Shown here: one piece after another, positions 1 to 12,793 of the stretch | Layout of the letters: every line of letters starts with the position of its first letter | Numbering within the stretch: the stretch's first letter is position 1 | Assembly (NCBI GenBank): GCA_021292105.1 | Contig: CM037861.1 | Location: forward strand, 33,882,172 to 33,946,171 | Length of the DNA stretch: 64,000 bases | Direction of reading: 5' to 3' | Origin: Anadara kagoshimensis | Lineage: Eukaryota > Mollusca > Bivalvia > Arcoida > Arcidae | Notes under the pieces: generated by a model | What the model was told of the DNA's origin: nothing | Database searches by the model: none | What the model saw: only the letters and a program-made list of their open reading frames with translations | Translations under genes and position numbers: made by a program

Positions 1-350
1 AAAAATCTCTTCGAAGCGGCGACTTATAAATGTACTGGGGACGTGAAATTCATCTCGGGACTTCCTTGTAGTAGCCTTGTCAGAGGTGAAAATGACTGTT
101 AACATGAACATGAACCGTGATATTCCACATCGTTATGAGTAGCTTAGAACTGAAAAATCGACTTGCATTTAACTCTGGCTAAACATGGTTGAAACCGAGG
201 AATAATATGGGTTTGGGGTTTCATTCCTTAAATTACCCGACAGATATACCTTAAATTACCTGGCAGAGAAACCACAGTGCTTGTCATTAATTAACACTAG
301 CCTAGATATTACCCATTTTGAAAAAAAATATATTTTATCATTTTTAAAAT
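1..350. other. Unassigned sequence
   Basis: No gene, structured repeat or splice-competent coding exon was recognised here. Confidence 0.5.
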
Positions 351-557
351 ATTACTACATTTGTGGTAAAATTAATTTGTTACATTTGTGGTAAAATTTT
401 GTTGCTACATTTGTGGTAAAATTTTGCTACATTTGTGACCAACATTTACTACATATGTGACAAACCTTACTACATTTGTGGTTCGTTACTACATATGTGA
501 CACAATTTTATTACATTTGTGACCGTTACTACATTTGTGGTAGTTACTACATATAGG
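351..557. repeat. Degenerate tandem repeat, core tactacatttgtgg
   Basis: About ten imperfect units of a 14-base core separated by variable AT-rich spacers such as taaaattttgt. Confidence 0.8.
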
Positions 558-1178
558 GGTCCCACAAACCCGACTGACTGACACCCCAGAGTCTGGAGTT
601 TTGTGACTAGTGTATAAACTTGTCCTTTATTGTTCTGACTTGTTTGGATGTTTCTATAGTTTACCTACATTGCGTTTTGTTCTCTGTTCTGTTAGTAGTT
701 GCCAAGTACATGCATTGGTAAATAAGGTATGCGTGACTTACTTTTCACGGTACAATGTATGAAAGTGGATGTTAACATTGTTGTATATCAGTACACTTCT
801 ATAAAGGTCATGTGGTGAATAAAAATAGGTCACTGTGACCTACTTTCACAGTTAAGTGATTTTATGTTTTTATCCTACAACATCTCATTTTATACATAGA
901 TATGAATGTAATTTGGTATAAGTAAATCTTTGGAAAAGTCATATGAAGAAAAGAGAATAGATCATTTTGACATAATTTTATCATCGGCAAAAGAACACTT
1001 CTGTCGGTCTCGTGTAATGACTCGTTGCAGATGAAACAGTTTTTAATTAATAGGAGAATTACATGTAGTGACGGTCCATGCTAACAAAGAAACACAAACA
1101 TGCCGGCCCATGTTTAAATCATCAGAAAGAAGAAGAAAAACTGGCAATTTAAATTAAAACACATGGCCTTACGATAGA
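558..1178. other. Unassigned AT-rich sequence
   Basis: No gene or clear repeat was recognised. Confidence 0.5.
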
Positions 1179-1356
1179 GAAGTAAAGCCGGGTTTTCCAG
1201 AAGGGTGGTCACTTCCTGTTTAGCTAGCTACACTCGCCAGGTGAGAATGAATGGAATTATGGGACTTGAAGTAAAGCCGAGTTTTCCAGAAGGGTGATCA
1301 CTTCCTGTTTTGCTAGCTACACTCGCAAAGTGAAAATGAATGGAATTATGGGACTT
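1179..1356. repeat. Tandem duplication, two 89-bp units
   Basis: The block starting gaagtaaagccg recurs at 1268 with few differences, including agctagctacactcgc and gaatggaattatggg. Confidence 0.9.
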
Positions 1357-1470
1357 TAAATATATCCGGGATAATTTTTGGATAGAGATTCCGAAGATTA
1401 ATTAACTTTGAAGTCAAGTACCTCAACATTACCACTCAAAATGTCAAACGATTTGATCTTTATGTTCTCG

Positions 1471-1914
1471 CTACTTACCATCATTACTCAAGTGTTTATA
1501 TATAAATAGATAAGTAATTGTAATATAATGAAAAACATCAGGATATGTCGAAAATATTAACCGGCAAGGGGCAAAATCAAGTTAATCACTTCATCATACA
1601 TAATGTCTTTCTTGATGTGGGAACCGTTTTTGTTATTCCTTTCTCGATATAGAAAAATCTTCATCTTTATATTAATGATTTATTTTATATCTAAAATTAT
1701 TAAATGAAAACACCGCATATATGAAGTTTAAGCCGAGAGCTAAATCGGGTTAAATTGCTTCTTCAACCACGGAATTAAAAAAAACATTTCCTTATTTCAT
1801 CTTATCATCACCATCATCATCGTCGTAGTCGTCATCATCATCATCATCATCATCATCGTCAAGACTTTTACTTATCTATTTATGTATCAACACTTGAGTA
1901 ATGATGGTAAGTAG
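1471..1914. mobile_element. 444-bp element with 45-bp terminal inverted repeats
   Basis: ctacttaccatcattactca at 1471-1490 is the start of an arm running to 1515. Its reverse complement occupies 1870-1914 with a few mismatches. The interior has no ORF and includes an ATC/TCA microsatellite (about 1801-1860). The structure fits a foldback or MITE-type DNA element; no family assigned. Confidence 0.7.
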
Positions 1915-1952
1915 ACTGTTGAAAGAATATAAAAGAATTAACTTATAAAGTA

Positions 1953-2076
1953 TATTCGCCGAGCCTTTTGTCACATGCACCTCATCAAAACAAGTTCATG
2001 TCTGTCTTAAGACTTTATTCGCCGAGCCTTTTGTCACATGCACCTTATCAAAACAAGTTCATGTCTGTCTTAAGTA
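1953..2076. repeat. Tandem duplication, two ~62-bp units
   Basis: attcgccgagccttttgtca followed by catgcacc and caaaacaagttcatgtctg occurs twice in direct succession with a single clear substitution. Confidence 0.9.
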
Positions 2077-2587
2077 TATTTTAAATTATTTTCTCGATGG
2101 ATGTACTTTTTTTGTAAGCTTCACAAATGAAACAAAAACAACTGGCCCCAGTCCTTTTAAATACCAATGACTTCTCTAATGGCACTCTTAACGTTGAACA
2201 GAATAAAGCCGCAAAATTCCAGCTGTTGTTTTTAGGAACAAAGTTTACGTTTTAAAATAAAGAGTTGAAAAATCAAGTATCGTCCAACCTAAAGAAAAGT
2301 ACAGATAATTAGGAAAAGTAATTAATTAAAAACAAAAGTTTGACCTTGAACCTTATTGAAAACAAATTATAAGTGAAGTTATTAAGTACGGTTTTCTAAG
2401 ACATCTTTAATGACAAGACAAGTACTTGATATATAGAGGGATTTAAGTGCAGCCAAAATAGTTGATAACATCACCACTATATTATAATTATTAAGACATA
2501 CTTTATTTATTGAAAATTGCATACTGCAATGGAGACCAAAACAAACAGCATTAATTGAGTACAGTGCAAATGAACAGGGGAAGTATC

Positions 2588-3308
2588 GTTGGAATATTTG
2601 ACAAATAAGTCGGCGAAATTTGGTACCTTTGAAATATTTGACGGATGTATAGGCGAAATTAGGTACCGTTGAAATATTTGACGGATAAGTAGACGGAATT
2701 TGGTACCTTTAAAATATTTAACGGATGAGTTGGCGAAATAAGGCACCGTTGAAATATTTGACGGATGAGTTGGTGAAATTAGGTATCGTTTTAATATATA
2801 TCGAATGAGAAGGCAAACTTAGGTATAGTTGAAATATATGTCAATTGAGTAGGTGAAATGAAGTACCGTTGAAACAGTTGACGAATGAGTCGGCGAAATT
2901 TGGTACCGTTGAAATATTTGACAGATGAATAGGCGAAATTGGGTTTTGTTTAAATATATGTCAAATGAGAAGGCAAAGTTTGGTACCGTTGAAATACTTG
3001 ACAAATAAGTAGGTGAAAATTAGGTATCGTTGAAATATATGTCGAAACGAGGTAGCATTGAAATAATTGATGGATGAGTTGGGGAAATTGGGTATCGTTG
3101 AAATATATGACAATTGAATAGGTAAAATGAGGTAGCGTTGAAATAATTGATGGATGAGTTTGGGAAATTGGGTATCGTTGAAATATAATTATGTCGATTG
3201 AATAGGTAAAATGAGGTAGCGTTGAAATAATTGACGGGTGAGTTGGGGAAATTGGGTATCGTTGAAATAATTTACGGATGAGTTCGCGAAATTAGGTACC
3301 GTTAATAT
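2588..3308. repeat. Minisatellite, ~40-bp unit
   Basis: About 18 degenerate units with the consensus parts gaaatatttgacggatgagt and ggcgaaattaggtaccgtt. Short ORFs on the minus strand are by-products of the array. Confidence 0.9.
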
Positions 3309-3639
3309 ATCTGGCGAAGTTCCGCGTGTCCATTATGTGTCGTGTCATAACATGTAAGCAGGACACTATTTGTCATACTGAATATCAACCTGGTCCAAAA
3401 CTTTACTACCATCCCCGTCTTATTCATTTCATGTGATTTAGCGCCCCTAAAAACAGTTTAAAGTAATCCGCCTTGAGCTGAACTCGGGAATTTTCGTGAT
3501 ATGAAATCGTATGTTCCCGTGCCAAGCTATGAATATTGCAATGTAACGTGGCAATGTTAACCGCTGATTCAGACACTGTTTATTGTTTAACACTGCTAGG
3601 AGATTTGGGATATGTATTTCTATTGCTTTACAGCGATCG

Positions 3640-4300
3640 GTTTACTCAACACCTCGTACACGCTTGAGTTTATGATCTCGAGTACTGCTGCATTGATCCC
3701 GAATTTGAGAGCTCGTTAATTGAACGCTCGGCTCACCACCTCGTACACGCTTGGGTTTATGATCTCGAGCACTGCTGCAGTTGATCTCGAATTAGAGAGC
3801 TCGTTAATCGAACGCTCGACTCACCACCTCGTTCACGCTTGAGTTTATGATCTCGAGCACTGCTGCAGTTGATCTCGAATTAGAGAGCTCGTTAATCGAA
3901 CGCTCGACTCACCACCTCGTTCACGCTTGAGTTTATGATCTCGAGTACTGCTGCAGTTGATCTCGAATATGAGAGCTGGTTAATCGAACGCTCGGCTCAC
4001 CACCTCGTACACGCTTGAGTTTATGATCTCGAGCACTGCTGCAGTTGATCTCGAATTAGAGAGCTGGTTAATCGAACGCTCGACTCACCACCTCGTTCAC
4101 GCTTGAGTTTATGATCTCGAGTACTGCTGCAGTTGATCTCGAATATGAGAGCTGGTTAATCGAACGCTCGACTCACCGCTTCGTACACGTTTGAGTTTAT
4201 GATCTCGAGTGCTGCTGCAGTTGATCTCGAATTCGAGAGCTCATTAATCGAACACTCGACTCACCACCTCGTACGCCATTGAGTAAATGATCTCGAGTTA
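3640..4300. repeat. Tandem array, 88-bp unit
   Basis: About seven units, with recurrences near 3664, 3752, 3839, 3927, 4015, 4103 and 4190. Each unit contains several palindromes: ctcgag, ctgcag and agagctc. Confidence 0.92.
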
Positions 4301-4562
4301 TGTTGCAATTGAGCTCAAAATAGGAATTGTTTGACCAAAACCACTGACTTTGCCAGCTAGCAGACGACCGGAAAGGCGAACAACAACGGGAAGTAACTCC
4401 GATCCATTACAAGAAATTGATCATTTAGTTGTTGGGTCAAAACCCATTTGATTGTTATTAAATTTTTAGTCTACGCTTTTTAATTATTGAATAATTGCAA
4501 AAATACGATTTTGAAAAAAAAATCTGAATATCTATATTATAAAGAATACTATATGTATATAA

Positions 4563-4780
4563 ACAGGTATGTCTAAAGTTTACCAGTGAGCTAGCGAAAG
4601 GGAGTCGAAGCTCGACCTCAGAGTCATAGCCGAGATATGGATAGCTATTGGCCGAAGTGATACCGAGAGATAGCTGGCAGCTGCCGAAGTATAGGTACCG
4701 AGCGGCCAAGATGAGACCCCGATTTGGCAATTATTCGTTAACTCAGTGTTAAACTTCCGACAGGTCTGTACTGTAAGCAA
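4563..4780. mobile_element. MITE-A copy
   Basis: A ~220-bp non-coding element with inverted ends. The right end reads agtgttaaacttccgacagg followed by tctgtactgta, and the left end is its diverged reverse complement. The family recurs at 4932, 18044, 18417, 20721, 31868, 35096 and 41934. Confidence 0.75.
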
Positions 4781-4931
4781 TCATAAATAAATTCCATCTA
4801 CATTGATCAAGACATCAAAGCCGGTTTCTTCTAACATGCTGGCGTCCATAATCTTACATAATCTATGAAACGTAACAGTGACAGAATAAGATGATGTAGT
4901 ATTTATGGACTACGTGAATCATATTGATCAA

Positions 4932-5115
4932 CTACAGTACAGACTTGTAGAAAGTTTAACACTAAGTCAACGAGTAAGTGTCGAATCACTAGCTCATCTC
5001 GGCCTCTCGTTAGCTATATCGCGATAGGTTTCCGGCATCTGTTACCAAGGCAACCCGACAGCTGAGCTTTTACTCGTTTTTAAACTATCGACATGTCTAT
5101 ACTGTAACTTACATA
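4932..5115. mobile_element. MITE-A copy adjoining the 47-bp satellite
   Basis: The left end ctacagtacagacttgtag and an interior with the family motif catctcggcctctcgttagc are intact. Its right end (ttaaactatcgacatgtcta) runs straight into the satellite array, whose unit contains the same sequence. Confidence 0.75.
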
Positions 5116-7672
5116 AACTATCGACATATCTATACTATAGCCTTACGTAGATCCAGATAGTTAAACTATCGACAGGTCTATATTGTAGCTTACGTAGATC
5201 CAGATTGTTAAACTATCGACATATCTATACTATAGCCTTACGTAGATCCAGATAGTTAAACTATCGACAGGTCTATATTGTAGCTTACAATCCAGATTGT
5301 TAAACTATCGACATATCTATACTATAGCCTTACGTAGATCCAGATAGTTAAACTATCGACAGGTCTATACTGTAGCTTACATAGATCCAGATTGTTAAAC
5401 TATCGACAGGTCTATACTGTAGCTTACATAAACTATCGACATATCTATACTGTAGCTTACATAGATCCAGATTGTTAAACTATCGACAGGTCTATACTGT
5501 AGCTTACATAGATCCAGATTGTTAAACTATCGACAGGTCTATACTGTAGCTTACTTAGATCCAGATTGTTAAACTATCGACAGGTCTATGTGTAGCTTAC
5601 ATAGATCCAGTTTGTTAAACTATCGACAGGTCTATACTGTAGCTTACTTAGATCCAGATTGTTAAACTATCGACAGGTCTATGTGTAGCTTACATAGATC
5701 CAGATTGTTAAACTATCGACAGGTCTATACTGTAGCTTACATAGATCCAGATTGTTAAACTATCGACAGGTCTATACTGTAGCTTACATATATCCAGATT
5801 GTTAAACTATCGACAGGTCTATACTGTAGCCTTACGTAGATCCAGATTGTTAAACTATCGACAGGTCTATACTGTAGCTTACATAGATCCAGATTGTTAA
5901 ACTATCGACAGGTCTATACTGTAGCTTACGTAGATCTAGATTGTTAAACTATCGACAAGTCTATACTGTAGCTTACATAGATCCAGATTGTTAAACTATC
6001 GACAGGTCTATACTGTCGCCTTACGTAGATCCAGATTGTTAAACTATCGACAGGTCTATACTGTAGCTTACATAGATCCAGATTGTTAAACTATCGACAG
6101 GTCTATACTGTAGCTTACGTAGATCCAGATTGTTAAACTATCGACAGGTCTATATTGTAGCTTACGTAGATCCAGATTGTTAAACTATCGACAGGTCTAT
6201 ACTGTAGCTTACATAGATACAGATTGTTAAACTGTCGACAGGTCTATACTGTAGCTTACATAGATACAGATTGTTAAACTGTCGACAGGTCTATACTGTA
6301 GCTTACATAGATCCAGATTGTTAAACTATCGACAGGTCTATACTGTAGCTTACATAAACTATCGACAGGTCTATACTGTAGCTTACATAGATACAGATTG
6401 TTAAACTGTCGACAGGTCTATACTGTAGCTTACATAGATACAGATTGTTAAACTGTCGACAGGTCTATAGTGTAGCTTACGTAGATCCAGATTGTTAAAC
6501 TATCGACAGGTCTATACTGTAGCTTACGTAGATCTAGATTGTTAAACTATCGACAGGTCTATACTGTAGCTTACATAGATCCAGATTGTTAAACTATCGA
6601 CAGGTCTATACTGTAGCTTACGTAGATCCAGATTGTTAAACTATCGACAGGTCTATACTGTAGCTTACGTAGATCCAGATTGTTAAACTATCGACAGGTC
6701 TATACTGTAGCTTACATAGATACAGATTGTTAAACTATCGACAGGTCTATACTGTAGCTTACATAGATCCAGATTGTTAAACTATCGACAGGTCTATACT
6801 GTAGCTTACATAGATCCAGATTGTTAAACTGTCGACAGGTCTATACTGTAGCTTACATAGATCCAGATTGTTAAACTATCGACAGGTCTATACTGTAGCT
6901 TACATAGATCTAGATTGTTAAACTATCGACAGGTCTATACTGTAGCTTACATAGATCCAGATTGTTAAACTATCGACAGGTCTATACTGTAGCTTACGTA
7001 GATCCAGATTGTTAAACTATCGACAGGTCTATACTGTAGCTTACGTAGATCCAGATTGTTAAACTATCGACAGGTCTATACTGTAGCTTACATAGATCCA
7101 GATTGTTAAACTATCGACAGGTCTATACTGTAGCTTACATAGATCCAGATTGTTAAACTATCGACAGGTCTATACTGTAGCCTTACGTATATCCAGATTG
7201 TTAAACTATCGACAGGTCTATACTGTAGCTTACATAGATCCAGATTGTTAAACTATCGACAGGTCTATACTGTAGCTTACATAGATCCAGATTGTTAAAC
7301 TATCGACAGGTCTATACTGTAGCTTACATAGATCCAGATTGTTAAACTGTCGACAGGTCTATACTGTAGCTTACATAGATCCAGATTGTTAAACTATCGA
7401 CAGGTCTATACTGTAGCTTGCATAGATCCAGATTGTTAAACTATCGACAGGTCTATACTGTAGCCTTGCGTAGATCCAGATTGTTAAACTATCGACAGTA
7501 CATACTGTAGCTTACATAGATCCAGATTGTTAAACTATCGACAGGTCTATACTGTAGCTTGCATAGATCCAGATTGTTAAACTATCGACAGGTCTATACT
7601 GTAGTCTTACGTAGATCCAGATTGTTAAACTATCGACAGTACATACTGTAGCTTACATAGATCCAGATTGTT
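5085..7672. repeat. Satellite array, 47-bp unit, ~55 copies
   Basis: The unit reads ttaaactatcgacaggtcta, tactgtagcttacatagatc and cagattg. Copies are highly similar. Variants are tgtcgac for tatcgac, gccttacg for gcttaca, and a shorter unit lacking about 13 bases near the left edge. The first 27 bases of the unit match the right terminal repeat of MITE-A (gttaaactttcgacaggtct). Confidence 0.97.
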
Positions 7673-7979
7673 TCGATATTATATTGCCATCGTTCTTGTA
7701 ATGCTCTCATGGGTAAGTTTTCTAGGTACAAACTTAAGATGCTATTTTGTTTACTAAAATGCAACCATAACGGATGTTTCGGGCTTATTTTCTAATTAAG
7801 TACTTTCCGCGCATCGGGATTAGATATATTCCTTGCATTCAGCACCTTCTGTAATTTCATTAAAATTAGCGATAAAAGATAAAAAATTAATGGTTTTATT
7901 GTTTAATTAGTCAACACGAATTTGTCAGTCTTAGGTACGTCTTTAATGAAACATTTATGTGTGTTATATGAAGTTTGAA

Positions 7980-8012
7980 AGTCCCCCTCTCTCTCTCTCT
8001 CTCAACCAAAAT

Positions 8013-8094
<82 letters not shown>
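7980..8094. repeat. CT and TG microsatellites
   Basis: (CT)n at 7985-8003, then an interrupted (TG)n tract of about 75 bases. Confidence 0.95.
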
Positions 8095-8095
<1 letters not shown>

Positions 8096-8215
8096 GATAT
8101 CTAGGCGATAGCATTTGTTGAATTAGAATAGAAATGTAATTTGGTAAACGATATACAACGAGAGATAATTTGTCAATAAGAATTTTTGTTAAAATTACAA
8201 GTAAAGTAATTGTAC

Positions 8216-8442
8216 GTTATGGCCGAGTGGTCAAAAGCGCGCTCTTGCGGATCACAGTGTCCTCTAATCGCCTATAAAATCCCGCTCGGACATATCTTAA
8301 TGTAAGAAATATGCTTGCTGATGTTCAATGGGTTTTTGGGTACTCCGGTTTTCTCTATATCCATGAACTGGCCGTATCGATATAAGTGACAGAATATTGG
8401 CTGGGGCATAAAAAAACATTATTCCACTCTATTTCTCCAAAA
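8216..8442 (+). mobile_element. tRNA-derived SINE, Leu/Ser-like head
   Basis: Begins with an A-box-like ggccgagtggtcaaaagcg. The body shares ggtactccggttttctc and tcgatataagtgacagaat with the other SINE relics in the window. It is diverged, with no clear target duplication, and is not a functional tRNA. Confidence 0.65.
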
Positions 8443-8789
8443 TTCGAAGTAAAACAAGGTTAATCAAAGTTCTGTTTCCGTATTTATGATTGATTGTAAT
8501 AATGATGTTTTGTGTCCCCCATTAACATCACAGAGTAGGGAATATTGGAACGTTAGTTTATTAACAATACATTATACAGGGTTGAACGACCAAAGGGTTA
8601 TACAAAGTCTGAGATGTCTTAAGTTACCGTGGGCTCTCGCCAAAATCAAAGCTTATATCAAATCGCTTCTTTAATATCTTGGAATTCAACCAACCAATTC
8701 ATCACGCGGTCAGGAGCAGATTAACGGAGGGCTAAATGGAATGGTTGATCTTTGTTTGTCTAAAATCATTACCAGACGGGTTATTGACT

Positions 8790-9540
8790 TTTGTAGATTA
8801 TGATATGACACATAAAATGACAATGAACATGTCAGAATATGATATGACAAATACACATAGTAAATTATGATATGACAAATACACATGACAGGTATGATAT
8901 GACCAATACACACGACAGATGATGATATGACCAATACACATGACAGATTATGATATGACCAATACACATGACAGATTATGACATGACCAATACACATGAC
9001 AGGTTGTGATATGATATATACATATGACAGATTGTGATATGACAATTACAAATGACAGATTGTGATATGACCAATACACACGACATATTATGATATGATA
9101 AATTCACATGACAGGTATGATATTATGAAAATTACACATTACAAATTGTTATATGACAAATACAACATGACAGATTGTGATGTGACAAATACACATGACA
9201 GATTATGATATGACAAATACACGTGCCAGCTTATAATATGACATCAAAACATTACAGATTATGATATGATGAATACACATGTCGGATTATGATATGGCCA
9301 ATACACATGACAGATTATGATATGCCAAATACACACGGCATATTATGATATGACCAATACACATGACAGGTTGTGATATGATAATACACATGACATATTA
9401 TGATATGACCAATACACATGACATATTATGATATGACCAATACACACGGCATATTATGATATGACCAATACACATGGCAGGTTATAATATGAAAGTGCAC
9501 ATGCCAGATTGTGACATTACAAATACACCTTACAAACATG
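8790..9540. repeat. Minisatellite, ~28-bp unit
   Basis: Around 25 imperfect units of gatatgaccaatacacatga plus cagattat. The minus-strand short ORF within it is a repeat artefact. Confidence 0.92.
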
Positions 9541-10060
9541 CTAAAATCACAATGAATACCAAAATAAAAACATTGGAAACTTGGAAAATTTAGCTAAATA
9601 CATGAACTTCCAACAGGAAAGTGAGACCGTGTTCTCTGGAAGGGTAAACGCATATTTTTAAGATAGCTACATCCGCCACAAACACACTTTAGCAGATTAT
9701 AAACTGGGCTGGCAAATAGTATTAAATAACAACAAAATTTATAAAAAACATGAATTTTATTTCATTAGAATACAGAAGTATCACATTATTTCCATCACTA
9801 TAGGATAGATAATAACTATATAAGTTGTTTTATTTTTATTTTCATCACTATGGTAGACTTATTTTTGGGTTGTTATATCGTTTTTATTACATCTACCACT
9901 GGTATTGGTGCTGTACTGGTACTGTTATAGACATTAATGCTGGCTGTTTTGTTGGCAATATATCATTGATGTCTATCAAACACGTACATGTTAATACACA
10001 TAACCCACAGAAGAATGTTACCTTGGCAGGTTTTGAAATCTACATGTATATATATTTTGA
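9541..10060. other. Unassigned AT-rich sequence
   Basis: No gene or repeat family recognised. A short + strand ORF here has low-complexity Phe/Tyr-rich content and runs into the duplication that follows. Confidence 0.5.
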
Positions 10061-10063
10061 TTA

Positions 10064-10325
10064 TTTCAAATATTTTGAGAATAAATATTTTTTTATTATT
10101 TTTCAAATAATATGAGAATATAAATTTTTCGCTTAAGCATTAATTTATTTATTTAAAATGTAACATTAAATATCCAATGGCTTCAATTTATTAAATGATT
10201 GAAATTATTTTTCAAATAATTTGAGAATAAATATTTTTATTATTTTTCAAATAATATGAGAATATAAATTTTTCGCTTAAGCATTAATTTATTTATTTAA
10301 ATTATGTAACATTAAATATCCAATT
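10064..10325. repeat. Tandem duplication, two ~137-bp AT-rich units
   Basis: The run ttcaaataatatgagaatat with aatttttcgcttaagcatta occurs in two adjoining units, each ending taacattaaatatccaat. Confidence 0.88.
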
Positions 10326-10949
10326 GTTTCAATTTATCGGTTTGTATCTTTGTGTTTGTAATATACATGTATCTATCTTCTATTTCGTTGGCATGAAAAT
10401 TGGCGCATTGGAATTTCCACCAAAACTGGGACACCTCGAAATGGATTGATTCCACAGTATGTCTTGGGTATTTCAATGATTGGCGCTTTGGTTAATCTCT
10501 CGACTTCTGGTCCCCGTTTGACCACCACTCCTTAACTACGATGTCCTTAAACTTAAATTAAGCAATGTTAAGTAGTCTTGATCAAATTTAAGTTTTGAAA
10601 ATCATAATAAAGGAATGATTGTGAAATTAGAGCCAGTTAACAAAATTATTACTGTATCAAAATTGTCAGATTTAAGTTAAGGAAAAATTTGACTTAAAAA
10701 TTTGTCTGAAACTGGTACTTGATGCAGCTTCTATTTTGAGCTCCAACATATACAGATTATTATTAGAATTTAATCGTAATTTGGTCTTCCAACATTTTGA
10801 TAAGGGATTATATTGTTTTGAAATTGACATGAGTATGTGCATTACTCGATTAAAATAAACAAAAACACAAAGTGGAAACCGAGATCTGCAATAATATTAT
10901 GTAACAATAATACATGAAAGTAACAACAACTAATTCGTTTATGTTGTAA

Positions 10950-11187
10950 CTTTGTTTTGAACTGATAAAACTTTGTCTGTTTTCTGTCTGTGAAGTACTA
11001 ATTGACCGAGTAAGTCAAATATCAAAGGTCCTGTTTTATAATAAACTTCATTCCCCATATCTCTCTGAAGAATGTTGGTAATTGTTTTTCGGTATCAAGT
11101 TAAAATATTTTTCACAGTCTGAAGGCTGTTTTTGTGATTACAGTAGTTTTAATTTTGAAAATTGAACTATTTTGAATCAATAAGAGA
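10950..11187 (+). promoter_or_regulatory. Putative promoter and 5' leader of short filamin
   Basis: This is the stretch just upstream of the exon 1 ATG. An in-frame TGA at 11173-11175 shows the ORF cannot extend further 5'. A TATA-like run (ttttataataaac, about 11033-11045) would place a start site roughly 30 bases downstream and give a leader of about 115 nt, but this is only a guess. Possible acceptors (ttttcacag about 11118; gattacag about 11142) mean the leader could also be spliced to a more distal non-coding exon. Confidence 0.25.
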
Positions 11188-11247
11188 ATGGCGAATTCAA
11201 ATCACCACAACCAACGTGACGGATTTGGAGCATCGTACTATGATCAG
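11188..11247 (+). CDS. FLN: Filamin exon 1 (unique short N-terminus)
   Basis: Twenty codons beginning MANSNHHNQRDGF and ending YYDQ, with an in-frame stop 15 bases upstream and a donor CAG|GTAAAC after codon 20 (phase 0). The next filamin exon (40510) also starts in phase 0, so the join is open. The peptide has no filamin homology; it is polar (Asn/His/Gln) and tyrosine-rich at its end. It replaces the actin-binding domain and all upstream repeats. The assignment rests on the start context, donor and phase. A transcript is needed to prove it. Confidence 0.7.
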
Positions 11248-11461
11248 GTAAACTATGGTGAAATTTATGATTTTTAAAGTAACTAAAATCCAATCTATAC
11301 AATACGCTTCTGTCCCAAAAATGCACAATCCTCCGTTAATTAATATGTTCCTTGACTTAAACCATGCAAATTTAAAAAATGAATAATTGTGTCAGTTTTC
11401 AAAATACTAGTATACATGAATTAAATTTATAAGGTGTCGTTTTGAGGATCAGACTATTTTA

Positions 11462-11499
<38 letters not shown>

Positions 11500-12746
11500 T
11501 ATAATAATAATAATAATAATAATAATTTTTATTTTAAAGTGCAACCCGATTTACAATTTTTTGCGTGCGCGATGACTTTCACTTATATATCTACTGGCCA
11601 GCCTGTATAGGCTTATGATGCACTATCAGTTATATGGCATTTTGAGACTGTCTATGGTACAATAGTACAATATATTAGTTTCGCGAGAATAATTAATTAA
11701 GTTATTATAGTTATTTTTTTTAAATATATATTCTAATTGTGTTGAATCTTTTTTACTAGTTGATTTTCGGGTTATCGGCAGTTTTCAAATTGGAGGTAAA
11801 AAAGGTAGACCGTAGTAACAAAAGTGCAGGCATGTAAACTGGTGATGGAATACTTTGCAAATTGTCAGGTTGACGATTTGAAAAGTTTACTTAAAATCTA
11901 GGAAAATTTCGTCATATTTGTAACGCAAACACGATTTAGTTAGATTTTATCAGTTGGCAGAGTTGCAGCTAGAACATATTTGTTTAAAAAGTGATTATCG
12001 AGATTCTTATTTAGCGCGTCGAACTGTAAATGGTACTGTTTTATGTGAGCTTGGACAGATACGGGATTGGAGATACAATTTGCGGTTTTTACCAGATATT
12101 GAACAATATGATGTGCTAATTTATTTCATACTTGTAAATGGATACTGCTCGAGTATCATAACAATTGCCAAAAGTTGTCAGATTTCAGTAAAATCTTAGC
12201 AAAGGAATTGTTGTGAAGTCTGATGCAATAAGGTTCTCGAGAAAGAATCAGATAAAATTAACATATTCCAGGAAAAATGTTGACCAGTGCACTGAAATGT
12301 GTTGAATATATTGTACAAGAAATGTCATTTAAAATCAAACTCAATTTATTATTATTATTATTATTATCTTTTGCACAATCCACATAAAATTGTAATGAGT
12401 ATATAAAGCTACAGTGAGTTCCTTTTCTTACGTAATGTAGTCATTCGCGGTAATAATCTTCACATGTGTGCGGAGGTATATTTGTGGTGATCTTGATCAC
12501 GAATGACGCTTTATCTGCTATCTATGTCTAGTTGACGTTTGGTGATGTAACATCAGAATCAGAATGATCTAAGACAGGTGGAGCAACGAATGAAAAATAA
12601 TTGGATTATTTGTCTTTCTTGTTCGTCTATGACGCTTAAACACACTTCATCTTCAAGAAATTCCATACATCTGCCATATATCACTGGTGACACCCAATAA
12701 AGTCATTGTTCCATAAAGCAAGGATGTGCTCTGGATAAAACACCTG

Positions 12747-12793
<47 letters not shown>

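Noticed and set aside
5085-7672. CRISPR-like regular repeats
   Set aside because: Units are contiguous without unique spacers, and the locus is animal DNA with introns. It is a satellite.
11954-12199. 81-codon ORF in intron 1
   Set aside because: No homology recognised and no acceptor in a phase that would join it to exon 1 convincingly.
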